A stretch of DNA of 64,000 nucleotides from Topomyia yanbarensis. Lineage: Eukaryota > Arthropoda > Insecta > Diptera > Culicidae. The translations under genes and the position numbers were made by a program. Below the pieces are notes generated by a model. The model was given only the letters and a program-made list of their open reading frames with translations, was not told where the DNA came from and ran no database searches. Below, in pieces: positions 43,561 through 55,696 of the stretch. The DNA is taken from assembly GCF_030247195.1 (NCBI RefSeq), contig NC_080672.1, forward strand, positions 400,103,037 to 400,167,036. The letters are read 5' to 3'. The number at the start of each line of letters is the position of its first letter. Within the stretch, counting starts at the first letter, position 1.

Positions 43561-46500
43561 TGACAGGAACTGATCATCTAGCAATGTTGTTTGATTGATT
43601 TCTTTTCATCTCAAAAGAAACGATGGACAGTGGCACTGTGACAATAAAGTGGATTTCGTCCACAAGATATTAATCCAACCAACTGCTCCCAAATCCACCA
43701 AACTGAACTATAAATACGACTGAGGATGCTGCCCAAGTAGCTCGATGTGGGAACAAAACGACTCTAAAGTGTCAGTTTTTCGAAGGGAGTGTGTTGGAAT
43801 TAATGTGTGTTATCGTTTTCCATCTTGCACAACTTTTTAAAGACTGCACGTATCGATACGAAACTTTCACCCCTGAATTATATGTATTTTCCAGATGAAT
43901 CGCTATCACAACATCCCAATTCCTGCTAATAGATGCGCTGCTACGGAATAAATAAAGTGCCCGAATTTCAAGTGAAGCAAACTTCATTTACTTTATGGTA
44001 AAGGATCTTTTGGTTGCCATGAGTCTGATGGATTAATCTTTTGTCTTCTGCTGGCAGGAGTTGATCTTAGGCAGTGTTACTACGAATCGTTCAAGTCTAT
44101 CAACATGTCTCACGACAAAGACAGACTTGTCCCTCCTTACCATGCGAACCAACAATATTTTAGTTACGAGGAATATTCCTATACTAATGCATTTTTTGAG
44201 TTTTGGGATTTTAGTTGGTCTGCTGTACTTCCATCGTGATCACCGCAAGCCTCCTATATATAAAATAATTCCATGGAACAGATCATAACTCCACCAGTTA
44301 TTATTTTTTTTATAAACTAATGCTTTTTTCACCGAAAAATGTACTATCAACTTTCATGTGATAAAATCATTGCTACACACCTTTAAAAAATTCAGACGTT
44401 CCTCAATTTTTTCTCCGAAAAAGGCATGTAATTTACTTATATATCCCATAGCAATGATGTTGAAGATAAATCTCTGGTCAACTCAATGCTCGAGAGGATT
44501 CATAAGTTAATGATTTTTTTCGAACGGATATAATGTGCTACTAATAGCATTTACTGAAAGATTATCACTATCAGGAAAATCCTGATCGTTAGTACTACTA
44601 CGATGCGCATTTGTTCATCGGTTAGGGACATCGCAAATTTTCAACGATTTCGCAACTTTGATTTTGCACCACTGGAAGGCAAAAACTAACTGCTTTCAAA
44701 ACATTCTAGAACCGAGCACTAGAGGCTACTATAAAATAAAATGAGCGTCCGGATTCCTGTTGCTACAAACTACGGCTATCAAACTAGCAATTCCAGAGAA
44801 ATTAAAAACGATCTCGGTTTTTTGGCGTTTCAAATCACTATCCGGAGGCGAAAAACGTGCTGAATGTATTATTTTTGTTTGTCCACCCACATTTTCCCAC
44901 GGATCGCTGGATTGGACACCATAGCAGTAGCAAAATCATCCCGCAACTGTGTGATAAGCTTACAAATTTCCTCATTAATATCGTATAATTAGCTTTTGAT
45001 TGCGCACGGATTGAAAGAAAGCTAATCTGCCGGTCGTTTTCCTGCACCGAATTGATCATGGCCCAGTTGGTGGGAGGGGACGGATCGAAAACGAAATGGC
45101 AATCTATTCCAAGTGGTAACTTTGTATGGCGATGCATTTATATGGCGCTCAATGTCACACGACTGTGACACAAATTAGCTTCAATCAATAAACCAGAGCG
45201 AATATTGAAACCAGCATCAGATTAATTATTTATTATGTTCCGTGGGACACCTTCCCCATTGGGGTGGGTGGGTAACAAATATCACAGCTGGACAATTTTC
45301 TACCCACCGGATCATATTTGTCATTTGTGTGTCAATAAATGCGAGTGATGTTTGTTAATTAGCATATTTAAGTCGAACATAAAAAACACCGGATGGCTAC
45401 AAAGTTTTTGCTAATTAATGTTTTCATGCTACCCCGAATAAGCTCGCTGGAATGTTGACCACAGGTGGTTGAGCGGGGGTGGATTTAATTGTTGTTTCGG
45501 ATGCACACCACATTTAAATCTCGTTTGTCGTTCATTCATTCAAATTCATTCAAATCGAATCATCAACATCATCGTTCAGCGGAAGCTGCATTTGGAAGTT
45601 TGTTTTATTGCTAATTGGTTTCTGGTAGCAAACGTGATTGGAGGAGCTGCTTTAAACTAGCTATCGATTTGGGGGAAAGTAGGGAAAGATTGACACGTTA
45701 AGGTTAAATTGTATGACCGTAATTTAAGATCAAACAAAACAAAATCAAACAAAAAATTTTTTTGATAGTTTTAGTGAAAATACGATTTAAAATCCGTTTC
45801 TGAAATCTAAAGAGTGTGTCGATAATTATTGCGACACTTTCAAACTTGCGCAACTTTTTCCATACTTCACCGATATTAACCAAATTTTGCCCATTTTATA
45901 TTTAGAGTGTACATCCGCTTAGTTGTGCTGCTGTCAGTGATATTTGGAATGAGATGGAAAAAATGAGTGAACCGATAGCGAAAGTATTTTGTTGTCTCGG
46001 TTATCGCATAGCGCTCTCAGAAAAGTAATTTACATAATTTTACCGTCTCAAAGGTCTTCCAAAGGATTCATGAACGGATGACAGTGGACTACAAGCTAGA
46101 AGCTGTACAAAAACCGGAAATATAAAATCTACAATTTGGATAAAAAAAGGGTTAAAATATATTTGATCAGGAAATAGGCAACCCTGTTTTACTAACTGGC
46201 AGGACTAACTACTAAAACCCATAATACCTCTCCAATCTAGTTTTCCTATTCAGAACGTCGTTGGGAATGAAATTAAAAGCGTTTCGAAACGTACTATTAT
46301 ATATGAACAGGAATATTCACAAATTTCTAATTAAAAAATCAAAACTTGCCCCAAACACCCAGTACCAACGTCAATGAGCATTATTTTGTACTGCTGCAAA
46401 ACAACACTCACATTCAGCATCCTACATCAAACAACGTCAATTTCTGTGAAGCACTACATACTATACAACTCATCCTTGGCAACGTTTCATAACCGCCCCC

Positions 46501-47301
46501 ACGTCCCAACACCAGAAAACTACGTCATCACCACCGGATAAAGTACAGAAAAGCTGATTTACAGATGCAGAAAACAAATCCCTTTGATGGCTTTGAATCC
46601 ATCCATCCATCCACCCACCGAGCCCACCTGAATGAACCGCTCGGATGGATTTCCAGTGGCACTCCACCGACCATGAACTTGCTTGCCCCAATTCGGGTGG
46701 ATGTCCTAGCTGCACACTATCAGGCACTAGGTAGGACTATTATTAGCTGAGAGCGAACGGTACGGTTCAAGTTGTGTCCTTTCCGATATTTTCGGTGCCC
46801 ATCATAGTTAGTACCTAAACAAGAGAGATTCTGGCTTCTGATGTGCCCGCCACCAGGCTAACGAGGCATTGAGAACAAAAATATGAAAAACGATGTAACT
46901 ACGGTTGGGTGAAAACCATGTGACGGTTCTAATGTAGGACGGGGATATGATGACGTACTTTTTCGTGTACAAATTTGTATACCGCAAGCATTATATTCAA
47001 TTGTGTGCTTTCCAGGGTGCGGGAAAGAGATAGAGCAAACATCTCGTTATCCTAGCAAGATGGAAAGCCATACAACGAAAAACGTTTAACGAAAATGGCC
47101 TCAACAGCACTTAGCGCATTGACGAATGACGGCCGAAAGAAAAGGGTGCGTGGTGTTTTACCATTTGGTCGAGTGCCATTTTTCCGAATAGTTACTATTC
47201 GTACTGTGCTATATTTTTCCTTAGTGAAGAACAAATTATTTGAAACCATCCTTTGTGCATAAAGATCACAAAATCTATAACTAATTTAGTTGTGGAAGTA
47301 G
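43561..47301. other. Unassigned sequence (probable Epac intron)
   Basis: About 3.7 kb without a recognised gene or element. A small open region at 46560-46740 with possible splice sites on either strand could not be fitted to Epac in phase. Short frames elsewhere show no domain. Confidence 0.35.
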
Positions 47302-47514
47302 CGTTTCGACTTCGTCTCGTCAGAATCCGACACTAACTTAGTGACAGGATTGAAGCTAGCTCCAAAATCGGAGACACAATTTGTGTTCCTGAGAAAAGCC
47401 GTTGTCAAGCATAATTTTCTTGTGTCTCCAATGTCTGAAGCTAGCATCAATCCGGCGCTAGTTCAGTCACGCCACTAAATTAGTGTCGGATTCTGATGTG
47501 ACGAAGTCGTAACG
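47302..47514. mobile_element. 213-bp palindromic MITE-like element
   Basis: The left end CGTTTCGACTTCGTC pairs with the right end GACGAAGTCGTAACG, and the next 25-30 bases (CAGAATCCGACACTAA against TTAGTGTCGGATTCTG) continue the pairing. The interior also folds back imperfectly around GGAGACACAA and TTGTGTCTCC, so almost the whole unit is one imperfect hairpin. There is no coding capacity. A target duplication could not be identified. Confidence 0.65.
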
Positions 47515-47726
47515 AAAAATTCCTTAACTAATTTATTATTCGTATTATTTTCTTAAAAATCTGTTCAATTATTAAAAATATCTTAACATGTTCCCAAATC
47601 TGCGAATTCAACAGAACGTTGACGATTGTTATTCAAACTGTATGTAAATCCCCAGTAATTCGGCCATGCAACATTCGACTAGAATGGACCCGAAAGAGAA
47701 CGCATGGTAGCAAAAAAAGCACTTAC
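47515..47726. other. Short unassigned interval before the candidate Epac exon
   Basis: It contains the donor (GTAAGTGC from 47726 on the minus strand) and downstream intron sequence of the candidate exon. Nothing else was recognised. Confidence 0.3.
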
Positions 47727-47845
47727 CTCGGTGATTGGTGAGGCCGGGTTCGGATGATCGGGACTTAGTTGTTTTTTGGTTGGTGATGCCTGCTGATGGA
47801 TGCCGGACTGAACGGTGCTGGTGGTCTGCATGCTCTGTCCGAAAC
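47727..47845 (-). CDS. Candidate upstream exon, probably Epac
   Basis: A 119-nt minus-strand exon with a textbook acceptor (CTCTCTACCTTCCCAG, ending 47846) and donor (GTAAGT from 47726). The open frame reads FGQSMQTTSTVQSGIHQQAS and then PTKKQLSPDHPNPASPITE. The composition (S, T, Q, P) is that of a disordered linker and the third positions are GC-rich. It enters with two bases of a split codon and leaves in phase 0, the phase in which the Epac exon at 11628 begins, on the same strand. That supports, but does not prove, that it is the next upstream Epac exon across a 36-kb intron. No domain can be named, so it could also belong to another gene. Confidence 0.6.
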
Positions 47846-48940
47846 CTGGGAAGGTAGAGAGAAAAAAAAACAAATGAACAAACAGGAAGAAGTGAACGGA
47901 AAAAGTAAACGAACGGGTGCGAAGCGGCTAAAGAGCCATCGTCATCGGTTAGAATATATATTAGTAGCCCGATTTGGGGTTGCTGCAATGGGAAGCGATG
48001 AATAATGAAAAGTAAATATTCATTTAACTTGCAAAAAAGTGTATAACCTAGATAACGAGGTGTGCGTTTTTTTTCTTATGCAATTCATTACATTTAAGTT
48101 TTTCGCGACCATGGCTGAAAATGAAAGAATTTTCTGAGTTTTAACTCTGTTGATAAAATCGTTTGACCCTCGTTGCACGAAAGGTTTCCGCAAACGAGTC
48201 ACTCAATTTAAATAGTTTGTATGGCAAGCGCTCTCAACGAATTCGTTTGACTAATTAAGATGGTTCGTTTTCTTTTCGGGAAGAAACTGATTGAACTGAT
48301 AGCAGACGCTAGGTTGGTCTAATTTTAGCAAGATTTAAAATAAAGCCTAACGCTTTAAAACTGCTACACTTGACTGCCTTCAATGAAGTTGTAGAGCAAC
48401 GCATTTCAGACAAATTTACTCAATATATGAAAACTCTATCTTTCATAACTTCCATTTCGCACGAAATCCCAGAGTCAGCATTAGAGTGTTTCCTAAAAAC
48501 CTTTTTTATTTATATAACTTTTGTTTTCATTAAATATACCGAAATAACTGGTTTCAGAAGATAGTAAAAATACTCGTATTAATAGTCTGAAGTGTATTCT
48601 ACTTCATTTTGGTTATGTCTCTGATATCATCCACCCATCTATTTTATATCTTGTACAGAGCTGTAGTGTGGCTTTCTGGCGTCCTTGGCGAAGTATCTTT
48701 TTCTGGTCGACTTTCGAACAATAATTTAGTGTGTACCTACATGGAAATGCCACACTCATTCCTACTTATTTTATGACTTATCCGTGGCGGTAGCTACCCC
48801 GTTCAACTTCACACAATGTGCCTGAGCTGATAAAATTATATTGTTGACAGTTTTGGTATTTGTTATTTTTTTTGCAACATTGTCAGCAAATATAGGGTTT
48901 CCACATTGGTTAAGACCAACTTAAGGGCACGTAGTATCAT
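47846..48940. other. Unassigned AT-rich sequence
   Basis: Upstream side of the candidate exon. No further exon was recognised on the minus strand. Confidence 0.3.
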
Positions 48941-49243
48941 TTGATACCTTCAGAAATAACTTGTGTCATATGGAAGACGAGAACAGAAAATAGATCCTGC
49001 ATACATCCACGTCGAAAACAAATTTCTGTAGCTCCTAGGATAAAAGTTTTATCTGGCATAAGGCCCCCAAAAAATTCAAATGCGAAACAGATGATCTGGC
49101 AAGGAATTTGCAGCTGCATACTTAAACCCAAGCTTTTCACCCCTACGAAAGCGATGGACTTGATGCCAATGAAGGTCTGGTTAGGTTTTGCAGCCTGGAG
49201 ATACTACAGTGCTCTCGAGCTATGCTATGATCGCACCTATTAA
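48941..49243 (+). pseudogene. Mariner-type transposase fragment (catalytic core part)
   Basis: A 100-codon open frame includes QMIWQGICSCILKPKLF followed by TPTKAMD. This corresponds to the conserved MVWQ-ICSCG-K-K-F segment between the two catalytic aspartates of mosquito DD37-type mariner transposases. The nucleotide segment at 48996-49065 aligns with 43440-43510. Neither catalytic region is complete and no TIRs are visible. The frame is a relic, and a 768-bp MITE is inserted just downstream. Confidence 0.55.
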
Positions 49244-49289
49244 TATGGCATCCACCTCTTTTTGATAAAACTTGCTCTTTTCGCTAACT

Positions 49290-50057
49290 CGTCGCTGTTG
49301 TGCTATCTTATGACAAACGCCATTTTGGGGTAAACTGAGTTAAATATGCCACATTACTTGTTTGAAAAATCTCTACAAAGTGGCGTTTTCAGAATTTTGA
49401 AATTCTACTTGGTTACTTAGATATAGCGAGAAACATGATAAGAAATTGTGAGTTTTTTGCTTCAAATCACTGTTTCTAGAGATTTGCTCAAGTTATATTG
49501 AAGTTTTAGAAGTTTTATATGTGAAAATGTCTGAGGAACACAATGGCATAAATATTTTCAAAAGAAAATTACACGAGTTTTGAGAAAAAAACAGTTTTAG
49601 TTTTAAAATGAAAATAAAGGATATTTGGCAACACTGTAACCAAAAATAACAATTTTTCTAGATTCCCTGACTCATTTCCCTCAAAATGAATTTCACCGAT
49701 TGTTTCTAGACCATATGTACGTAAAGATATGAGTAAAAGTTAAAAATTGATGATTTTTTTCTATGGAAAATTTTCCATGCACGATTATGACACGTCATAC
49801 AAATTTTGTCATCAATACACGCCTATGACACGTGTGAGTGCGACTTTTGTTTACATTCATAGTAAAAACTCGCAACATAGTCAACCGAACTTCGTAATAT
49901 TCGAGAGATTAATGCAGAATAGATAGAAGCATCAATTGTCTTCTTTGGATTGTTTATACCATTTATAAGATTCAAGTTATTCAATCTCAAACTTTAAAAA
50001 TCGTTTTTCTCGAAATGTGCTAAATGGCGCTTGTCATAAGATAGCACAACAGCGACG
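49290..50057. mobile_element. 768-bp MITE with 36-bp TIRs and a 4-bp (AACT) duplication
   Basis: The left end CGTCGCTGTTGTGCTATCTT continues to 49325 and is matched, with one mismatch in 36, by the inverted right end finishing at 50057. AACT flanks both sides (49286-49289 and 50058-50061). The interior is AT-rich and non-coding. The four-base duplication distinguishes it from the TA-type elements elsewhere in this window. No transposase source was identified. Confidence 0.8.
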
Positions 50058-50061
50058 AACT

Positions 50062-51985
50062 TTTTCCAGTTCCCAGTATCTAGTGTAATGTATTTCGCAA
50101 GTATGCGCAACGTAATTGTGTATTTGTAAACATTTTTGTTTATTTTGTTAGTGGGATAGTTACGCGTAGAATTTCAATAATGGGACAAACAGACTTGGTA
50201 TCTTTGCACGGAGTCTTGAAACAACCTGTATGATTTGGATGTGTTTTCTAAACATATACGTTGAAAGGGAATGTTCAATGAAAAAAAAACTGGAAATGCT
50301 CAAAAATTAACATCGGATGTGTAGAATGGGAATATAAATAGGAGGCAATTTTTAGGAGTTGTGACCCGATTGGTAGATTGTTCATTACGATGCATATCAT
50401 TAGATTGGAATTACCAGTCCAAGTGAAACAAAGATGCTTTTATCATCTGTTTCTGATAAAGGTTTTTTCACATTCTTTGTGCCCGGTGTTAAGAAAATCG
50501 GCGACATCCAGCCATAACAGCGAGTAAAGTGCATTCTTCTTGTCTTCACTTTGGGCCAGGCTTGAAAAAGACAAAGCTGACGATGATATGAGTTTCGAAC
50601 TTGATTCGTCATCGAAGACTCCGACTTCGATCGGATCAAAGTTAACCTGCTACGTATGCTCACGATCTCGAAAAAACCAACCCAGATATATCGAGCCATT
50701 ACAAATATATCGAAAGTTCACCCAAGCTTAGAATTGTGATATCCTATCGAAAACAAGCAAATTACATTACTGGTGACACATCGTTTATATTGAACTACCG
50801 TATCTACGTACCCGCTCACAAAGTAGAGATCGACGGTGTGATTACCGATTCGATGGTTTTGCGTAGATCTGCGGAAGCTCGGAGTTGGTAGTTTCAATAG
50901 CACAGGACATGATACATTTTGTATGTCGCTTCAAACCCGTATCGGATGACCTGCTTTGCCTAATTACGTTTTATTGAACATGGTTCGACTGCCCGTTCGG
51001 CTGTTTATATCGTGCGTCATAGTAGTAATAAAACCCGGTGGCAAGTTCGCAGAGAATCGTGAGGATGTGCTTATTGTGGAGAGAGTTCTCATGATCAATT
51101 ACCATTCCCCGTGTAAATGTTAAAGGAGTTTGAAGCATTTAATTAAAATACACTCTAAGCACTCTTTGGCAGACATTATAAAAGCGCTAACAGAAATACG
51201 AAGCAAACAGTCCCAAGCTCTAGGCTATTGAGATCAAACAAGGAGTTTCCAACGCTTCCAGAAACTCCAAAAATTCTAAGTAGCTCATCATTTCAACCTC
51301 AACTCAGTGCAAAACGGGTTGGGCCTACGTTGGGCAACGGAAACATTGTGATGTTGTGGAACTCCTCCGGCACCGAGGAGAACTTCAATTCTCACGATAC
51401 AGCATGAGATTATCTTCTCAAAGACAATCGATCTAGCCTGCTCCACGATCTTTGCCACAGCTTTATAGAGGTAGCCTATTATACTGCCCATAACCAGATT
51501 TCAGTCCCATTTGTGTAGCAATAAAACTGTAAAAACGAGCGATAAAGTTTGTAATATTTTATAAGCCTTTGCAGTGTCTTTCGAACACTAATTTAGTTGA
51601 TACCTGGAAATGGGAAACGTATCCTGACTTATTTTATGACTTAACCTCACTTATTTTGCAAAGTAGATCAAGATTTTAGCGCCCCCTCATGGATGGTGCC
51701 AACCTAGCCAACCGTGCGTTACGGCTCTGATCATTTCAGAACTAGTCTATTCGTTATAAAAAGTGATAATAACATTCTAACGAAAGAAGCTCGTACCCTG
51801 AAACCTCCATTTACAAACTCTTCTTTTACGTAATATTCGATTTACGTAACTCTTTTTACGAACTACATTCGAAATAATGAACTCTTATTTCTAGAACCAA
51901 GCTCGTAAAAAAGTTTGAGTACGAACAGTACCGTGTGAACAATTTAAAATATTCTTAGCTAAGTAATACTAATAAAAGATGAGTA
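50062..51985. other. Unassigned sequence
   Basis: Open frames at 50400-50900 on both strands (including a plus-strand frame with CYVCSRSRKNQ) have no recognised domain. They may be a decayed element. The rest is AT-rich. Confidence 0.3.
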
Positions 51986-53645
51986 TTTTCGGAATGGGAT
52001 GGATGGTAGATGACGGAAATCAAGGTTTTAAGCCATTTTTTTTATTTTTATTGTTTTTTTTTATTTTTATTTTTATTTTTTTTTAATATTTTTTTTGAAA
52101 TCCAAGATGTCAACTTTCGGTTTAGAAAACTCTCTTTAAACGCAACATGGGTATGGATGTTTTTGGAATGAGGTTGACGAGTGGATGACGGAAATCGATA
52201 CTGAAAAACCTTTTTTTAAATCCAAGATGGTGACCTTCGGTTTAGAAAACATTCTATGACCTCAATATTATGGGTTTTATTGGAAAGGGATTGATGAGTG
52301 GATGACGGAATGATGAAATACAAGATGGCGACTTCTGGTTTAGATGAATTCATTATAACCTCGAAAATATGGGTTTTCTCAGAATAGGATTCAATAGTTA
52401 TTTGGTTCGTTTGTCAGAGCACATCCGTGGTAGACAAAATTGGAGGCAGACAAAATCGGGTACTGATAAAAATCGAGTATGTACTGTATGCCAACAATTC
52501 TCTATAAAACAAATAAAATGGAGATTTTCGCAATAAAGTTGACGAGTAAACGACAGAAATCGATGCATTAAATATTGCTTCTGGTTCTAAAAACTGGATT
52601 CTAACCGCACTGCGGACTTACCATTCTTCTTTCGAATTCTTCTCATAGATTGGTTAGCTCGACTGGTCCGTCTATGAAAATACCATCTCTATGACTTAAA
52701 ATACATGTATTTTGGCAGCTCGCAGCTTTGAGATCACTCACACTTTGAAAGTGCGGAGTCCAAGTTGGTGAGAAGTGATACATTTTGATATACAACATGA
52801 CGACTTCCGGTTGCGTAAAATTATTGATATACCTAACATTAGTAGTCTTTTCGGAATGCAAAAATTAATTTCAGAAAGCGATTTTCGACGCCATCTAACA
52901 ATCTTAAATGACGCCTCCCGGTAAAGCAAAATTATCTAACAACATGGGTATTTTTTAAACTAGCTGAGTAGGTTACGGAATCCGCAAGTCAGTATAAGAC
53001 ACAATTCGAAAATTTAGAATGACGACTTTCAATTGCTATCTATTCGACAAACTCGTTCCAAAAATAACCGTATTGTAAGGGTTTTAGCAAATTTTGCTCG
53101 CCAGAAATTGCAATCTTGGATAACAAGATGACGTCAATCATCGATTTCCATCATCTACTTATCACGCCCGTTCCAAAAATACGCATATTGTTGAGGTTTT
53201 AAAAAGTTGTGCTCAACACGAAGTCGCCATCTTGAATTTCAAAATGGTGTTTCTCGTCGTTTTCCGCAATCTACTTGTTACGCCCGTTCCAAAAAAAACC
53301 TTTATTGTTAGAGTTTTGGACAATTTTGTTGACCGGAAGTCGCCATCTTGAATTTCAAACTGACGTTACTCAGCGATTCCTGCAATCTACTTGTCATGAC
53401 AATTCCAAAAATACCCATATTGTTAGGGGTTTTGGACAATTTTGTTCAACCAGAAGTCGCCATCTCGACTTTCAAAATGAAGTCCATCATCGATTCCCGT
53501 CATCTACTTGTCCACCCCTTGTTCCAAAAATACCCATACTGTTAAGGTTTTAAAAAGTTTTGCTCAACCGGAAGTCGCTTTGTTAGATTTTGAAATGATT
53601 TTCGCAATCTACTTGTCAAGCCCGTTCCAAAAATATCCAATATCC
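51986..53645. repeat. Two oppositely oriented tandem arrays of a ~118-bp monomer
   Basis: From about 51986 to 52960 the monomer reads in one direction (AAGATGGCGACTTCTGG, ATATGGGTTTT, GGAATGGGATTGA, GTGGATGACGGAAATCG). From about 53000 to 53645 it reads in the other (CATCTACTTGTCA, CCCGTTCCAAAAATACCCAT, ATTGTTAGG, ACCGGAAGTCGCCATCTTGA). In the right array the CATCTACTT/AATCTACTT word recurs near 53150, 53267, 53384, 53503 and 53606, spaced about 104-119 bp. The monomers are diverged. The whole could fold into a large hairpin. No coding function is suggested. Confidence 0.75.
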
Positions 53646-54009
53646 GACATGTACTCGTACTCGTCAAGCCAGCTGCGAGAATATCTTGATTCACTTCACT
53701 TGCATTTTGATCGTTTAATTTTATCTGCTATTCTTCAAAATAATTATGCATGTAGACATCTTTGAACCTGTGCTCAAAGACGAACTTAATTGACCTATGA
53801 CATCTGTTGAACTTCATACTATATTGAAATAAGGCTCATGAACCTTCAAATAACATTCAGAGAAAAAAATCATCAACATGTAACTTATTACGCTCATAGA
53901 TCTTAAGTTCTTTATTTCAAAAAGATGTTGGATGACCATAAACGTCAATTGGACGCAATGCCCCATTTGACTTTGTATTATGACGCTCCATGAGTATATA
54001 CCGCATCCA
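53646..54009. other. Unassigned AT-rich spacer
   Basis: Between the inverted arrays and the pogo-like element. Nothing was recognised. Confidence 0.35.
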
Positions 54010-54011
54010 TA

Positions 54012-55694
54012 GGGGGAAGTGGGCCAAATCGGACCGCTGGCCAATTGGGACCCTTAGCTGTTGCTCAGCTATGCTAATATTATGAAAGGCGTATATATAA
54101 TTTTCATAGGTAACATTTAGCTCTGATGTAACACACGAAATTTATCAGTAACTATTCAAGCGTTTATCAGTCATCGCGTTTGTGAACCAGAGGAATATGT
54201 TGTTTTGGAGTGCTCTAACGTAACGTTTAAAGGCTATGTAGCTAAGATCTTATTTGAGTCAATATTAAATGCAAAGAAACTACTGTGTTGCTGAAACTGT
54301 TAGATAATATCTTTCATCTGATATTTTGTTTTTTTTGTAGAGCTTTTAACTGTGTTCGCTAAATCGACGAGAGAAGACGTTGGCACAATTCGGACCTTTT
54401 ATCATGGTTCAATTCGGACCCTCTTTTCCACCAGATAATCATAATGTTTGTCAAACTGAAAGATGGATGCATATTGTAGAGCGAATTAGTTATAAATTTA
54501 TAACGGAAAAACATGATCTGGACAGCATGAGCGGAATGAACTCTGGAGAAATCGTTAGATGGATGAATGCCGAAATATTCGTTCAATTCCTGACACATTT
54601 CAAGAAATTCACTCGAGCTTCAGAAGATTCGCATGTGCTCCTATTGCTTGATAATTGTCTTTCGCATTGATCATTGGCCGCGCTCGAATTCCGCCGGGCT
54701 AACGGCATATTTGTTCTGTCGTTCCCTTCACACTGTGTAGCCATTAAATGTCTCTGTATTCAGTCCATGTCCAAATGGATGTTAGCGCTCATTGTTCGAA
54801 TTGGATGTTAATGAATCCCGGTCAACCGATGACAATCTTCGAACTTCCTCAAATTATCACCAGACGTCTAGAGCCTTGAGCGGCGGAGTGAAATATTAAA
54901 AGCGAATTCACGAAGTTCGGAATTTGGCTACTTGATGCTGATGTATTTCAAGATGCCCACTACCTGCCATTTTCAGTCACAGACAGACCGGAACCACATC
55001 GATTGCCGTAAGCTGAATCTTCGCATTTAGATGGCACGTTGTCAGACATTCGGCCGATTCCAAAAGCACCGCTGCGGAAAAGTGACCCGCGTCGTGGTAG
55101 GAGACCACAAATATCAGCTATTTTGACCAACGATGACTGCGTTATTGCCATGGTTGAAAAAGAAGCAAAGAGGCAGCGGCGCATAAACCAAAGAGGCGCG
55201 ATCGACTTCCGAAGAAGAGAGGAACAATTGAAGTAGTTCAGATTGAATATCATGTATCACCACAGACTAGCTTGCCAACGTGATCTAGTAAACGCATACG
55301 AGGACAACACATAAATTACTTCGAACCAGACTCGAATTCCGATTAATTTATTTAGTATAGTTTGAATCGAACTTTTCTTAAAATCTAATTAAATTATATT
55401 GAAACAAACTGGAATGATTTTTCATTACTTCTATTGTGAAATAAAAGTGTGGTCCGAATTGGACCATGGGGGGTCCGAATTAGACCAGGGTTGGGATAAT
55501 TAGGACCTTTTGCAATCCGTTGTTCAAGAGTGCATAGACATACTCTGATAATAGATAGCTAAAAGCCATTTGAGAAAAAAAAATGTGCGCAATCGGTCAG
55601 GCTTTCAGAAAAATAATCTTTTTGTAAATCGGTTGACAAGGTTCCATTCCACAGCTACATAATTCGTACAAGTCCGAATTAGCCCAGTTCCCCC
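54012..55694 (+). mobile_element. Pogo-like DNA transposon relic (CENP-B/DDE type) with TIRs and TA duplication
   Basis: The termini start GGGGGAAGTGGGCCAAATCG and are matched by an inverted right end (AGTCCGAATTAGCCCAGTTCCCCC) with about three mismatches in 24. TA flanks both sides (54010-54011, 55695-55696). Inside, the words CAATTCGGACC and GGTCCGAATT recur near both ends. The middle codes for a broken DDE transposase (next entry). At 1.68 kb it is a little short of intact pogo/Tigger relatives. Non-functional. Confidence 0.8.
54380..55236 (+). pseudogene. Pogo-like transposase relic
   Basis: The open frame 54380-54670 ends with MNAEIFVQFLTHFKKFTRAS and VLLLLDNCLSH. This is the DDE-1 (CENP-B/pogo) block that holds the second catalytic Asp (LLLLDNCLSH). 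After a stop, the same frame and neighbours give AALEFRRANGIF-LSFPSHC, then INPGQPMTIFEL-type sequence and LPQII, and further on the degraded C-terminus with IDFRRREEQLK. Several stops and frameshifts follow 54670. The N-terminal DNA-binding domain is not seen. In the intact family the protein binds the TIRs and catalyses cut-and-paste transposition into TA. Confidence 0.65.
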
Positions 55695-55696
55695 TA

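Noticed and set aside
46560..46740. Possible exon on either strand
   Set aside because: The minus-strand version would need a phase that does not fit the candidate Epac exon at 47.7 kb and meets stops in the required phase. The plus-strand version has weak boundaries.
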